64,000 nucleotides of DNA, taken from positions 2,547,001 to 2,611,000 of the forward strand of contig NC_016791.1 in NCBI RefSeq assembly GCF_000244875.1, written 5' to 3'. Within the stretch, counting starts at the first letter, position 1, and each line of letters opens with the position of its first letter. Made by a program: the position numbers and the translations under genes. Origin of the DNA: Clostridium sp. BNL1100 (GTDB taxonomy: Bacteria > Bacillota > Clostridia > Acetivibrionales > DSM-1351). Positions 18,927 through 27,404 of this stretch are shown piece after piece. Under the pieces are notes generated by a model that worked only from the letters and a program-made list of their open reading frames with translations, was not told the DNA's origin and did not search any database.

Positions 18927-19533
18927 CAGGTGGCAGTTTATTGAGTAAATTTTGCGGCTTAGGTCAGGCAGGATTTCCCTGACATGTGCTGGAATGTCGC
19001 CAAACCAGTGGTTTCCCTTTAAACACATCACCGTACGTCTCCGTTTACGGGGCCTGATTACCACTTAGTCCACACTTTAATCCCCAATAAACCACTTTTA
19101 AGAACAGTCTAGGGGTTTTCCCCAGCAGTCAAAATGATTCCTAGCCTCTTTTGCAAAAAAGGTTTCAAACAGCAATAATGCTTATATATCGGCCAATACA
19201 TGAAGCATCTGATCCGTTATTCACCGGATTTCACTCAAGGCAGGCTACACTGTTCACAGCCATCATAAAGACACCGCATAACAGGTTTAATCCCTTTTCG
19301 TAGTCGAGGTGGCAAGCAAAAGCTTGACTTTTCTTCCACAAGTAAGGGTCTCCACGGAAAAGGGGTCAACGCCCGCATGCCATTGCGGATCGCCCCTAAG
19401 CCTTAACTCCCAGCATCAACCCACCACTGGGCGTAGCAAGCCGACACAAGGAACTTCATCGATGTGCCCTTAAACGGATTTTTAGGCCCGTCTTCAGAAT
19501 CATCAGTACTGACTAGAATACTGCGCCACCCTG
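18927..19533 (-). ncRNA. ole: OLE RNA (ornate, large, extremophilic RNA)
   Basis: A 607-base gene-free, GC-richer segment with much internal pairing lies between ispA and oapA. The minus-strand ends pair: CAGGGTGGCGCAG at 19533 with CTGCCACCTG ending at 18927, forming a closing helix with small bulges. Inside are hairpins such as GATCCGCAA...TGCGGGCG and long GC-rich conserved-looking blocks without an open frame. Length (published OLE RNAs are about 600 bases), position directly upstream of a DUF21-like oapA, and the ispA-OLE-oapA-dxs-tlyA order match the known OLE loci. In B. halodurans the RNA forms a membrane-bound particle with OapA and is linked to tolerance of cold, alcohol and magnesium stress. 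The call rests on context, size and end pairing; no covariance search was run. Confidence 0.9.
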
Positions 19534-19585
19534 TTTTTTTGTCAATAGTATTAATATTAGATAACATAAATGTCATCGAGACAAC

Positions 19586-19613
19586 ATTATAACATAAAAA
19601 CTTTGATAAACAA
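19586..19613 (-). promoter_or_regulatory. Possible promoter for OLE RNA
   Basis: Minus strand: TTGTTT (19608-19613), 16 bases, TATAAT (19586-19591) preceded by TG one base upstream (extended -10). It lies in the ispA-OLE gap, about 50 bases before the RNA 5' end. Would allow OLE, oapA and dxs to be expressed apart from ispA. Confidence 0.5.
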
Positions 19614-19640
19614 AGAGAATATTATTCCCCAAAATTCATC

Positions 19641-20525
19641 TTACCGGTCCCTTACAACCAGTGATAATGCAAGTTCTTTCAAAAACTGCGCCTTATGGCC
19701 AAATGCTTCAAGGCAGGAAATACCTTCTTGAGTTACTGTTTCCAGAAGCTTTTTTGACTCTTCAAGTCCATACATGGTTACATAAGTTGATTTATTACAG
19801 GAAGAATCGTTTCCGGGATTCTTTCCCATATTTTCAACGGTTCCTTCTATGTCAAGGATATCGTCTTTTATCTGAAAAGCTAGCCCCAAATTTGCTGCAT
19901 ATCCTGACAGAAGCTCAAATTCTTTTTTATCGGCACCACATATTACTGCCGCAGCTTCCACTGGCGCTTTTATCAACGCACCTGTTTTCAGTCTGTGCAT
20001 TGTTTTAAGCCTATCACTTTCAATGGTTTTTCCTTCTGATTGAAGGTCAATTACCTGACCTCCTACCATTCCTAATGCCCCTGCTGCCTTAGCAACTATT
20101 CCGGCAGCCCGCATTTTTTCAATACTATTTGATTCAACTGTATCATTAATCATTATTTCATAAGCCATATTTAATAGTCCGTCTCCGGCCAGTATTGCCA
20201 TGGCTTCACCAAACACCTTGTGGTTTGTCGGCTTTCCCCTTCTATAGTCGTCATTATCCATAGCCGGTAAATCATCATGTATCAGTGAATATGTATGAAT
20301 CATTTCGATTGCACAGCCAAAATTAATTACCTCATTAAGCGGCTTATCTAGCATTTCTGCAACAGCTAGTGCCAATAAAGGTCTCAATCTCTTGCCTCCA
20401 GCTAAAAGACTGTATGACATTGCTTCCTTTATTTCAAGGTAGTATCCGTTTACTTCCGGAATAATATTATGAAGCCTCTCTTCAATCATATTCACATATA
20501 TATTGTTTTTTTCCTTAAAATTCAT
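19641..20525 (-). CDS. ispA: Polyprenyl (farnesyl/geranylgeranyl) diphosphate synthase
   Basis: Condenses isopentenyl diphosphate with allylic diphosphates to make C15 or C20 prenyl diphosphates. First aspartate-rich motif DDLPAMD begins at Asp84 and the second, DDILD, at 221-225; GGKRLRP (43-49) binds substrate. 294 residues fits IspA. The bulky residues before the first motif (IHTYSLIH) are like farnesyl synthases, but chain length cannot be fixed from sequence. It follows xseB by 12 bases, giving the conserved xseA-xseB-ispA order. Confidence 0.95.
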   Translation of the reverse strand: MNFKEKNNIYVNMIEERLHNIIPEVNGYYLEIKEAMSYSLLAGGKRLRPLLALAVAEMLDKPLNEVINFGCAIEMIHTYSLIHDDLPAMDNDDYRRGKPTNHKVFGEAMAILAGDGLLNMAYEIMINDTVESNSIEKMRAAGIVAKAAGALGMVGGQVIDLQSEGKTIESDRLKTMHRLKTGALIKAPVEAAAVICGADKKEFELLSGYAANLGLAFQIKDDILDIEGTVENMGKNPGNDSSCNKSTYVTMYGLEESKKLLETVTQEGISCLEAFGHKAQFLKELALSLVVRDR

Positions 20526-20537
20526 ATTTCCTCCGCA

Positions 20538-20774
20538 TTACATGTTAAAATCTTTTTCTTGCAAATTACCCTCTTCATCCTGAATTAACATTGTAATTTT
20601 CTTTTCTGCTTCATCCAGCTTTGCTGCACAGTACCTTGACAGTTCTATTCCCTGCTGGAAGCTGGTAATGGACTCCTCCAATGTGGCTTCACCCTTTTCA
20701 AGCTTCACAACAATTTGTTCAAGCTCTGCAATAGCCTCTTCAAAGCTCTTTTCAATTTTAACACTCTTGCTCAT
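20538..20774 (-). CDS. xseB: Exodeoxyribonuclease VII small subunit
   Basis: Helical small subunit of the single-strand exonuclease Exo VII. The 78 residues contain the family signature FEEAIAELEQIVVKLEKG followed by SITSFQQGIEL. Its start overlaps the end of xseA by 17 bases, so the two subunits are translationally coupled. Confidence 0.95.
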   Translation of the reverse strand: MSKSVKIEKSFEEAIAELEQIVVKLEKGEATLEESITSFQQGIELSRYCAAKLDEAEKKITMLIQDEEGNLQEKDFNM

Positions 20775-21981
20775 ATATTTTTCCCTCTCTTACCGATATA
20801 ACGTCACATTCTGCTAATCCGTCATTTATCAATATTTCCAACTTATCTCCTGTATTAACCTGCTTTACACTATTTACAACATGTCCTTGAGAATTTTTTA
20901 CAACACTATATCCACGTTCCATTATTTTCAAGGGACTCAAAGCATCCAGTTTTCCTGCAAGCATTCCAAACTGTGACCTCTTATCTTTTATAAACGATTG
21001 ATTTTCTCTTATAAGACTTTTTATTAAATTGTCTAATGTCTGCCTTTGCTGGTTTACTCTGTCATACGGCTGTGTAAAAAAAGGTCTTGAATTTATTTTT
21101 TGCAGTTGGTTCTGCAATGCGGTGACTTTTTTCACAAGGGCATTTTTCATTCTCATATTGTAACTTTCCAGCTTATATAATAGTACCTCTATATCAGGGA
21201 CTGCAAGTTCCGCGGCGGCAGAAGGAGTTGGTGCTCGCATATCCGAAACGAAATCGCATATGGTGAAGTCTGTTTCATGTCCAACAGCAGATATAACAGG
21301 AATATTTGATGCATATATGCTTCTGGCAACAATTTCCTCATTGAATGCCCACAATTCCTCCAGTGAGCCGCCGCCCCTGGCGACAATAATTACGTCAACC
21401 TTATTATGCTCATTGAGGCGCTTTATTGCTTCAGCTATCTGCCCTGCTGCCTGTAGTCCCTGAACGGCTACAGGATACAGAACCAGTTTCATTTTGCTGT
21501 TTCTTCTATAGGTAACATTTATAATATCCCTTATAACGGCACCGGTTGAAGATGTTACAATGCCTATACTTCCAGGCAGCACGGGAATACTTTTCTTTTT
21601 TTCCGGATCAAATAACCCCTCCCGCTCAAGCTTCTCTTTCAGCTGTTCAAAGGCAACATGGAGAGCACCCACTCCATCCGGCTGCATATTACTTGCATAC
21701 AGCTGATACTGTCCGTCTCTTTCAAAAACAGAGATATAGCCGGATACTATCACCTTCATACCGTTTTCGGGAGCGAATCTAAGTGCAATGGCCTGTGACT
21801 TGAACATAACGCATTTTAAAAGGCTGTTTTCGTCCTTAATTGTAAAATACATATGCCCTGTATAATGGTGCTTAAAGTTGGATATTTCACCCCTAATTGA
21901 CACATCCGATAATATTAGGTCCCTTGATACCAACTGCTTTATATAATTATTTATGTCAGAAACCGAATAAACTCTATTCAT
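20758..21981 (-). CDS. xseA: Exodeoxyribonuclease VII large subunit
   Basis: Catalytic subunit of Exo VII, which degrades single-stranded DNA to oligonucleotides. An N-terminal OB fold (about 1-100, SNFKHHYTGHMYFTIKD) precedes the catalytic domain with GGGSLEELWAFNEE and ISAVGHETDFTICDFV, then a coiled coil and a C-terminal segment. 407 residues is typical. A hairpin lies between it and nusB. Confidence 0.96.
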   Translation of the reverse strand: MNRVYSVSDINNYIKQLVSRDLILSDVSIRGEISNFKHHYTGHMYFTIKDENSLLKCVMFKSQAIALRFAPENGMKVIVSGYISVFERDGQYQLYASNMQPDGVGALHVAFEQLKEKLEREGLFDPEKKKSIPVLPGSIGIVTSSTGAVIRDIINVTYRRNSKMKLVLYPVAVQGLQAAGQIAEAIKRLNEHNKVDVIIVARGGGSLEELWAFNEEIVARSIYASNIPVISAVGHETDFTICDFVSDMRAPTPSAAAELAVPDIEVLLYKLESYNMRMKNALVKKVTALQNQLQKINSRPFFTQPYDRVNQQRQTLDNLIKSLIRENQSFIKDKRSQFGMLAGKLDALSPLKIMERGYSVVKNSQGHVVNSVKQVNTGDKLEILINDGLAECDVISVREGKIYEQEC

Positions 21982-22004
21982 TATTCTTAAAACTCCTATA
22001 TTTC

Positions 22005-22038
22005 AAAAAAGGATAATGTCAAATGTATCACATTACCC
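22005..22038 (-). terminator. Terminator between nusB and xseA
   Basis: Minus-strand stem GGGTAATGT (22030-22038) and ACATTATCC (22011-22019) with one G-U pair, followed by six T residues. It sits 14 bases past the nusB stop and should reduce read-through into xseA. Confidence 0.7.
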
Positions 22039-22051
22039 TTTAAAGCTTCTA

Positions 22052-22489
22052 TTATTCAGAATCAATTTCACTAGCTACCGTTTCTTGAGGCAAATCACTC
22101 TTTGATACCTTAGCCAAAAGTCCATTAACAAACGCTCCTGCATCCTCATTGCTATACTTTTTAGCTAATTCTACAGCCTCATTTACAGAAACACTAAATG
22201 GTATATCGTCCCTGTACAATATTTCGTAAATTCCTATTCTTAAAACTGATAAATCTATTTTAGATAAACGATTTATTTTCCATCCGGTTGCTTTTTTTTC
22301 TATTATACCGTCTAAAACCGGTGTTTTTTCGTATACCCCATAAACGATCCCTTTAATATATTCCCTATCGTTTTCAGTTAAACTTTCGTCTTCCAGGGCC
22401 ATGTTAATTTGTTCGTCTCTGTCAGTTTTCTGTATTTCCAATTGATACAACAGTTTCATCGCAGATTCCCTGGATGCACGGCGTCCCAT
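22052..22489 (-). CDS. nusB: Transcription antitermination factor NusB
   Basis: RNA-binding helical protein that works with NusE/S10 in rRNA antitermination. The N-terminal RRASRESAMKLLYQLE and the later VNEAVELAKKYSNEDAGAFVNGLL are characteristic. 145 residues is normal. It follows the DUF2273 gene by 32 bases. Confidence 0.95.
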   Translation of the reverse strand: MGRRASRESAMKLLYQLEIQKTDRDEQINMALEDESLTENDREYIKGIVYGVYEKTPVLDGIIEKKATGWKINRLSKIDLSVLRIGIYEILYRDDIPFSVSVNEAVELAKKYSNEDAGAFVNGLLAKVSKSDLPQETVASEIDSE

Positions 22490-22521
22490 TGATATTCCTC
22501 CTTAAATTAAGTTATTTCTGT

Positions 22522-22752
22522 CTATCTGTATGTACCAGGCGGCAGTATCCTGTCCAGAAGATTTTTGATATAGTCTTTGTCCTGGTACAATTTTTTTCCA
22601 ACATAAAATCCAAAAACTACACACAACACTATAAACAATGCCTTTAACAATCCAAGAATCAATACAATAACTGCAATCACAAAACCAATTGCGGCCCCCA
22701 GTATTTCACCCTTGTGCTGATTGTAAAATTCGGTTAATACCTGTTTATTCAT
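22522..22752 (-). CDS. DUF2273 small membrane protein
   Basis: 76 residues with two hydrophobic helices (about 15-33 and 36-52), a GFYVGKK turn and a basic tail. This small family is found beside Asp23 and AmaP genes in Firmicutes, and the same trio is present here. It probably forms part of the membrane-linked Asp23 complex; the biochemical role is unknown. Confidence 0.85.
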   Translation of the reverse strand: MNKQVLTEFYNQHKGEILGAAIGFVIAVIVLILGLLKALFIVLCVVFGFYVGKKLYQDKDYIKNLLDRILPPGTYR

Positions 22753-22769
22753 GGTAACACCTCCAATTG

Positions 22770-23321
22770 TTACTCAACTCTAGCAGATTTGTAACCAGTG
22801 AAAATGCTCTCCACTAAAACTCTGACACTATCCACCTGCACGCCCGTGCAATCTTCAACTGCAGATTTTACTTTCAGCTGCATATCTTCAGACAGTAGCG
22901 GAATGTTTATGTCAGGAAGAACAATTGCTTTCACAGTAATGCTTACACCTTCGCCTACTTTTGTAACAAATGCCTTGGAATCACGAATCCCGTTGAGCTT
23001 TCTCGATGTAGCCAATGCAATGTTCTCGATTGAGTTTAAAGTAATTCTGATATCGCCGTTTTTATTGTATTTGGTTATAGCTTTTTTATCTCCTTCAGGC
23101 TTAAAACCGGAAAGAAGGAATGTCAAACTCAAACAGAAAAATATTGAAGAAACAATGAACATTAAAATTGATGGATTCCGATACGCCAACACATCGTTAT
23201 ATAAGTATGTATAAGCCTCCGACAATATGTCAGACTTAATTGTAACAAGCATTGCGAACATGGATGCAATTGTCAGGAAAAATGCATATACGGCTAATAG
23301 TACACGTAAAATTATGTTCAT
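22770..23321 (-). CDS. amaP: Alkaline shock response membrane anchor protein AmaP
   Basis: 183 residues with two N-terminal transmembrane helices (about 5-28 and 52-72) and a soluble C-terminal region related to Asp23 (RITLNSIENIALATSRKLNGI). In Staphylococcus aureus AmaP anchors Asp23 at the membrane. Placement between an asp23 gene and a DUF2273 gene supports the call. 17 bases separate it from the DUF2273 gene. Confidence 0.87.
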   Translation of the reverse strand: MNIILRVLLAVYAFFLTIASMFAMLVTIKSDILSEAYTYLYNDVLAYRNPSILMFIVSSIFFCLSLTFLLSGFKPEGDKKAITKYNKNGDIRITLNSIENIALATSRKLNGIRDSKAFVTKVGEGVSITVKAIVLPDINIPLLSEDMQLKVKSAVEDCTGVQVDSVRVLVESIFTGYKSARVE

Positions 23322-23415
23322 ATAAACTTCACCTCTATTCTTTTATTTTAAGCAAACAATACCATAAATTCGGTAATTAATTTCATTATATTTCAATTAT
23401 GTATAAAAATCAAAC

Positions 23416-23454
23416 GTATATGAGAATGTTTGGATAATAATCATTCTCATATAC
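23416..23454 (-). terminator. Hairpin between asp23 and amaP
   Basis: Perfect 13-bp stem GTATATGAGAATG/CATTCTCATATAC, 38 bases past the asp23 stop, with T-rich sequence on either side. Likely a terminator or processing stem that makes asp23 more abundant than amaP. Confidence 0.72.
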
Positions 23455-23492
23455 TTTATTTAATTATTTCCAATAACACCGATATTGATACC

Positions 23493-23876
23493 CTACTTAG
23501 TTTCGGAATCCTTTTTAATCTCTTTGTCAAAATTAACTCCCTGAATGTGAATATTAACCTCAACAACATTGAGTCCAGTCATTTCCTGTACTGTGCTTTT
23601 TACCTTGTCCTGTATGTCCCATGCCACTTCAGGTATTCTTGCACCGTATTCTACTATTATATATAAATCTATAGCTGCCTCTTTTTCTCCAACCTCAACT
23701 TTTACCCCTTTTGAAAGGTTCTTCCTTCCAAGAATCTCAGCGATTCCTCCTGCTATACCACCACTCATTCCCGCTACCCCAGGAACATCAGTCGCAGCAA
23801 TTCCGGCGATAATGGCAACAACTTCCTCAGATATTTTTACAGAACCATAGTCATCAATTATATTATTTTCTTCCAT
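23493..23876 (-). CDS. Asp23/Gls24-family envelope stress protein
   Basis: Soluble protein of 127 residues with the family signature VKISEEVVAIIAGIAATDVPGV near the start, a Gly-rich turn (GMSGGIAGGIAEILG) and VEVNIHIQGV at the end. Members assemble at the membrane through AmaP and are associated with alkaline or cell-wall stress. It heads the asp23-amaP-DUF2273-nusB group and has a GGAGG ribosome site. Confidence 0.92.
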   Translation of the reverse strand: MEENNIIDDYGSVKISEEVVAIIAGIAATDVPGVAGMSGGIAGGIAEILGRKNLSKGVKVEVGEKEAAIDLYIIVEYGARIPEVAWDIQDKVKSTVQEMTGLNVVEVNIHIQGVNFDKEIKKDSETK

Positions 23877-24047
23877 AATATACCTCCATTATATCAGTCA
23901 GGCAATATTACCATTTCTTCTGGATAACAGCTTGTAAAATTATATCACTTCAATCTTTAATTATCAATCTATACTAGTATTTTAAATAACAGCTGTTTCT
24001 AATCATTTGGAATAATGTTGCTGCTTGTCCAAAAAACTTATAAAAAC

Positions 24048-24081
24048 AAAAAGGCTATCTTTTTCAAGATAACCCCTTTTT
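24048..24081 (-). terminator. Terminator of the spoIIIA operon
   Basis: Minus-strand stem AAAAGGGGTTATCT/AGATAGCCTTTTT with a T-rich tail, 30 bases after the spoIIIAH stop. Confidence 0.85.
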
Positions 24082-24110
24082 GAGCTGATTTATTTATAAA
24101 ATTATAAGAA

Positions 24111-24692
24111 TCAGAACATATTCTTGATTATAATCTTATCAAAAGGAACATTTCCCTGTCTTGCAACAATGTCAGCTATTTTAGCCCAGTCAGCCTTGGA
24201 TATTGCTGGAGCTTTTACAACAACATCTACACTTCCGTCATCAGAAAATAATGCAACTACATCGTTAAAACCTTTTTCTTTAATAAGTGTTTCAATATTG
24301 GCCTCTTTCTGAGACGTTTCAACTATTTTCATCATTTTTTCATATGCCTTGGATTTTGCATCCTTACTGGCCATATCGTCTTCATAAACACCCTTCATTG
24401 TTTCAATGTCCTTGTCTCTTGTAACATCCCTATCCATTTTTGCCTGGGCAAAAAAGTTGTTTGCTTCCTTTGATGCCGTAGCTGTTTTCTCTTCATCCCC
24501 GGCAGTTGCAGTGTCAATATTTTCCTTATCAGATGCATCCTGATTATCTACATATACTGCATCGCCAATTTGAGCGGAGTCATCTTCGCTGTATTGTGAG
24601 CTTTTGTTGTAGTTGTACTGCAGATAGCCTGCTACTAACAGCATAAGTACAAGGGAAAGTACAATTATTTGTTTTCTTTTTAAAAAATTCAT
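24111..24692 (-). CDS. spoIIIAH: Stage III sporulation protein SpoIIIAH
   Basis: Mother-cell membrane protein whose extracellular ring domain pairs with forespore SpoIIQ to form the feeding channel. One N-terminal transmembrane helix (about 8-25), a low-complexity Asp/Thr/Ala linker and a C-terminal domain (about 85-193) with TMKGVYEDDM and the conserved ending VARQGNVPFDKIIIKNM. Length is usual for clostridia. It ends the spoIIIA operon. Confidence 0.94.
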   Translation of the reverse strand: MNFLKRKQIIVLSLVLMLLVAGYLQYNYNKSSQYSEDDSAQIGDAVYVDNQDASDKENIDTATAGDEEKTATASKEANNFFAQAKMDRDVTRDKDIETMKGVYEDDMASKDAKSKAYEKMMKIVETSQKEANIETLIKEKGFNDVVALFSDDGSVDVVVKAPAISKADWAKIADIVARQGNVPFDKIIIKNMF

Positions 24693-24818
24693 TACATAGA
24701 CCCTCCTAACAATCTTTTAGTTTATTGTTTCTCCTTGGCTTTTCACCTAAAGGATTTTTGCTCGTCTCACACATTATGTATATTCATGTATATTTAAGTT
24801 TATTTCTATTTTTTAAAA

Positions 24819-25439
24819 TTAGTTTTTATTTCTCTCAAATACCTGTATCTTGTGGGAAGCCACTTCAAAAAGTGCCTCCGTAGCTTTTGCCAGGCTACTT
24901 CTGACTTCAGCATCTCCGGCCCCGTCTGCAACTATGACAACACCTTTTACTTTTGGGAGCAGCTCCTTTGTTATGTATGGTTTTTTTACTCCGTCGCTTT
25001 CTTCGAAAATGATGCTATTCTCCCTGTCTGCCTGTTTAACTGACCTCGTACCTCCTTCCTTGTCTTTCTCCTGTGTGTCGCTTGTACTGTTTTTAGTGTT
25101 ATAAGCCGGCACGGATTCATTACCGGAATAAAAGGTCACCATAACACTTACCTTACCAGCTCCTTTTATTTGGGACAGGATAGCTTCCAGACTTTTTTCC
25201 AGTTTATCCTTTGTTTCACCTTCCTTCTGACTTAATGTTTCCACAGCCTCTGTCCCGTTTTTAGGCTGGGGAGTAACCTTCTCGTTTTTCTTGGTTGTGC
25301 CTTGAAAAAATACACTGCCTGCAATGAGTAGAATTATTCCTATAATTGCAACTATTACGGTATTCTGAATTACCTTTTTACTCCCGTCAGCAGTTATTCT
25401 TTTTTTCAGATCCGTTATAAGCTTACTAAATTTATACAT
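24819..25439 (-). CDS. spoIIIAG: Stage III sporulation protein SpoIIIAG
   Basis: Ring-forming mother-cell protein of the SpoIIIA-SpoIIQ channel. A basic cytoplasmic start, one membrane helix (about 26-46), and an extracellular domain with ILSQIKGAGKVSVMVTF and VKGVVIVADGAGDAEVRSS. 206 residues. It lies between spoIIIAF and spoIIIAH, with 126 bases to the latter. Confidence 0.94.
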   Translation of the reverse strand: MYKFSKLITDLKKRITADGSKKVIQNTVIVAIIGIILLIAGSVFFQGTTKKNEKVTPQPKNGTEAVETLSQKEGETKDKLEKSLEAILSQIKGAGKVSVMVTFYSGNESVPAYNTKNSTSDTQEKDKEGGTRSVKQADRENSIIFEESDGVKKPYITKELLPKVKGVVIVADGAGDAEVRSSLAKATEALFEVASHKIQVFERNKN

Positions 25440-25494
25440 TTATATTCCCTCCTGCACCATTTATTCCGAAAATTTATGGGTTATCAAAAATAAA

Positions 25495-26136
25495 TTAATT
25501 GACTGTAACAATAATACTGTCCTTTTTTATTTCGAAGGATTTATTTATGGTCTGTTTTAATTGTTCCGTTATTTTTTTACTTTCATCATCTGCAGGTGCT
25601 TCTAGTGTTTTGCTATCTTTCCCCTTTACAAAAGGTAACGAAATATCAATCTTTTTAACAGGCATTACAGAATTAATTTTTACACTGTCCGACTGCTTTT
25701 TACCCCGTTTTATCTTCAGATTTACTCTGGTTATTTCCCCGAATTTATTTGAAGAGTAGTCCTCGTTGATTTCAATATCAGCTTTCGCCTGAGAAACTCC
25801 ATCAACCTTAAGGGCTTGTTCCTGTATACTGTTAATCACTTTTTCCTTGTACACCTGGGATACTTGTTTCATCTGCTTGTCCTTAAACAGTTTGCTGCTG
25901 GCTTCCAGCTCATTTTTATCAATATACATGCTATCCGATATCACATTCTGTCCAAGATCAAAATTTTTATTTTTAAGAGTTAAAAAAGGGTTTATTACAG
26001 CAATCAGCAAAATAAATCCAGCTACAAGACTTATTATTTTCTTTATTTTTCCTGAAGGCATTATTATTTCAAATAAGACAAGAATGATTGTGATTGTAAC
26101 AATGTTGATAATCCAGCTTTTTAAAAATTCAAGCAT
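25495..26136 (-). CDS. spoIIIAF: Stage III sporulation protein SpoIIIAF
   Basis: Two N-terminal transmembrane helices (about 8-24 and 32-50) followed by a soluble ring-building domain. LKSWIINIVTITIILVLFEI and PSGKIKKIISLVAGFILLI match the SpoIIIAF family. 213 residues. It lies 13 bases after spoIIIAE, in the standard order. Confidence 0.94.
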   Translation of the reverse strand: MLEFLKSWIINIVTITIILVLFEIIMPSGKIKKIISLVAGFILLIAVINPFLTLKNKNFDLGQNVISDSMYIDKNELEASSKLFKDKQMKQVSQVYKEKVINSIQEQALKVDGVSQAKADIEINEDYSSNKFGEITRVNLKIKRGKKQSDSVKINSVMPVKKIDISLPFVKGKDSKTLEAPADDESKKITEQLKQTINKSFEIKKDSIIVTVN

Positions 26137-26149
26137 TGAAAGCCCTCCC

Positions 26150-27346
26150 TTACCTTATTGCGGCAGACATATTAGTAGTACTTATTACAATTGTAATTGC
26201 TATTAGGAACATAACTGCTATAGCGGCTGTTACTCCTAATATATATGTCAACGAGCCTGACATATCATTAAGGCAATTTGTAATCTTCTTATCTGATATG
26301 GGCTCTACAAATGCACAGGCCAGCTTGTACAACACAACCACGGCAAGAATTTTCAAAAGTGGTGCAAGGCATATTAATAGGATTCCAATCATTGCAATAA
26401 GTCCTGATGCATTTTTAATTACAAGAGTACAACCTACAACCGTATCCGCTGCATCTGCCAGATACTTTCCTACTACCGGTATAAATGTTCCCAGTGCAAA
26501 CTTTGCTGTCTTGCTTGTCACGCCGTCTACCACTGCACCCATTGACCCCTGTATTGATACAATTGCTATAAATATTGTAAGGATAAGCCCCAGCCCCCAG
26601 GTACATATTTGTTTCATAAAACCAGCAAGTTTGGTTAATTGAATCTTATCGGAAATATTATTTACGATGTTAAGTATGGTAATAAGAAAAATTAATGGGA
26701 TGAAAAAATTCTTGATTGCTGTGGCACCTATTTCAATCAACATTACCAGTACAGGTTGGAAAACACCTGCTGAAGATATACTTCCTGATGTTGCCAGAAG
26801 TGAAATTAGCAGCGGTATAATTGAATGCATAAACGACACCATATTATCAATAATATCCATGCACATTTTCATAGCCGTACTAAAGCTAACCATCAATACT
26901 GAAACCAATACAATGTAGCAGACGAAAAAAGCCATTTCACCCACACTTTCACTTAGAAATGAATTTTGCAGGTTTTTCAGTATAGCGCAAATAATGCAAA
27001 GGATTATTATTTTTATTAATATGTCTGCATTTAAAAAGACTTCTTTAAGAAGGTACCTGATTACTCTGTTAATAACTCCTGTAAAGCTGAATTTCAAATT
27101 ACCTTTTGCCGCATCGGAGACAATTTTCCCGGGGTCGAAGTCCGGAAAGAGTTCTTGTGAATCTTCCCCATAATACTTACTTACATTGTCGCTTATACCA
27201 GAGTTATCCTTGAGCTGATCGTTAAGAATCTTATCATTTTCAGTACTGCTGTCAGTATTTTGCTGTAATGTCTCTGCATGTATGCAAAGTGGAGAGAAAA
27301 CAGTTATAAATAATAAAACTGTAAATACAAGTTTTTTTAGTTTCAT
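26150..27346 (-). CDS. spoIIIAE: Stage III sporulation protein SpoIIIAE
   Basis: Polytopic membrane protein of the SpoIIIA complex. From the ATG at 27346 it has a clear signal peptide (MKLKKLVFTVLLF to CIHA) and then about seven hydrophobic helices. That ATG has GGAGG 10 bases upstream; an in-frame ATG at 27379 has no ribosome site and would put 11 extra residues before the signal. The chain is about 398 residues, as expected. Confidence 0.94.
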   Translation of the reverse strand: MKLKKLVFTVLLFITVFSPLCIHAETLQQNTDSSTENDKILNDQLKDNSGISDNVSKYYGEDSQELFPDFDPGKIVSDAAKGNLKFSFTGVINRVIRYLLKEVFLNADILIKIIILCIICAILKNLQNSFLSESVGEMAFFVCYIVLVSVLMVSFSTAMKMCMDIIDNMVSFMHSIIPLLISLLATSGSISSAGVFQPVLVMLIEIGATAIKNFFIPLIFLITILNIVNNISDKIQLTKLAGFMKQICTWGLGLILTIFIAIVSIQGSMGAVVDGVTSKTAKFALGTFIPVVGKYLADAADTVVGCTLVIKNASGLIAMIGILLICLAPLLKILAVVVLYKLACAFVEPISDKKITNCLNDMSGSLTYILGVTAAIAVMFLIAITIVISTTNMSAAIR

Positions 27347-27404
27347 TGGTAAAATTCCTCCAAGGCTAAAAGCAGCCATTAACGTGATGTATGTCGGATA
27401 CCTG

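Noticed and set aside
18927-19533. Group II intron reading of the structured region
   Set aside because: There is a long structured RNA with a GTACGG-containing hairpin, but no convincing domain V, no intron-encoded protein, and it does not interrupt a gene. The ispA-OLE-oapA-dxs context fits OLE RNA far better.
19542-19556. TTGACA immediately before the OLE RNA as its -35 box
   Set aside because: It lies about 10 bases before the paired 5' end, leaving no room for a -10 element ahead of the RNA.
26136-26642. 168-codon plus-strand ORF
   Set aside because: Shadow of spoIIIAE on the opposite strand, with composition typical of an antisense frame.
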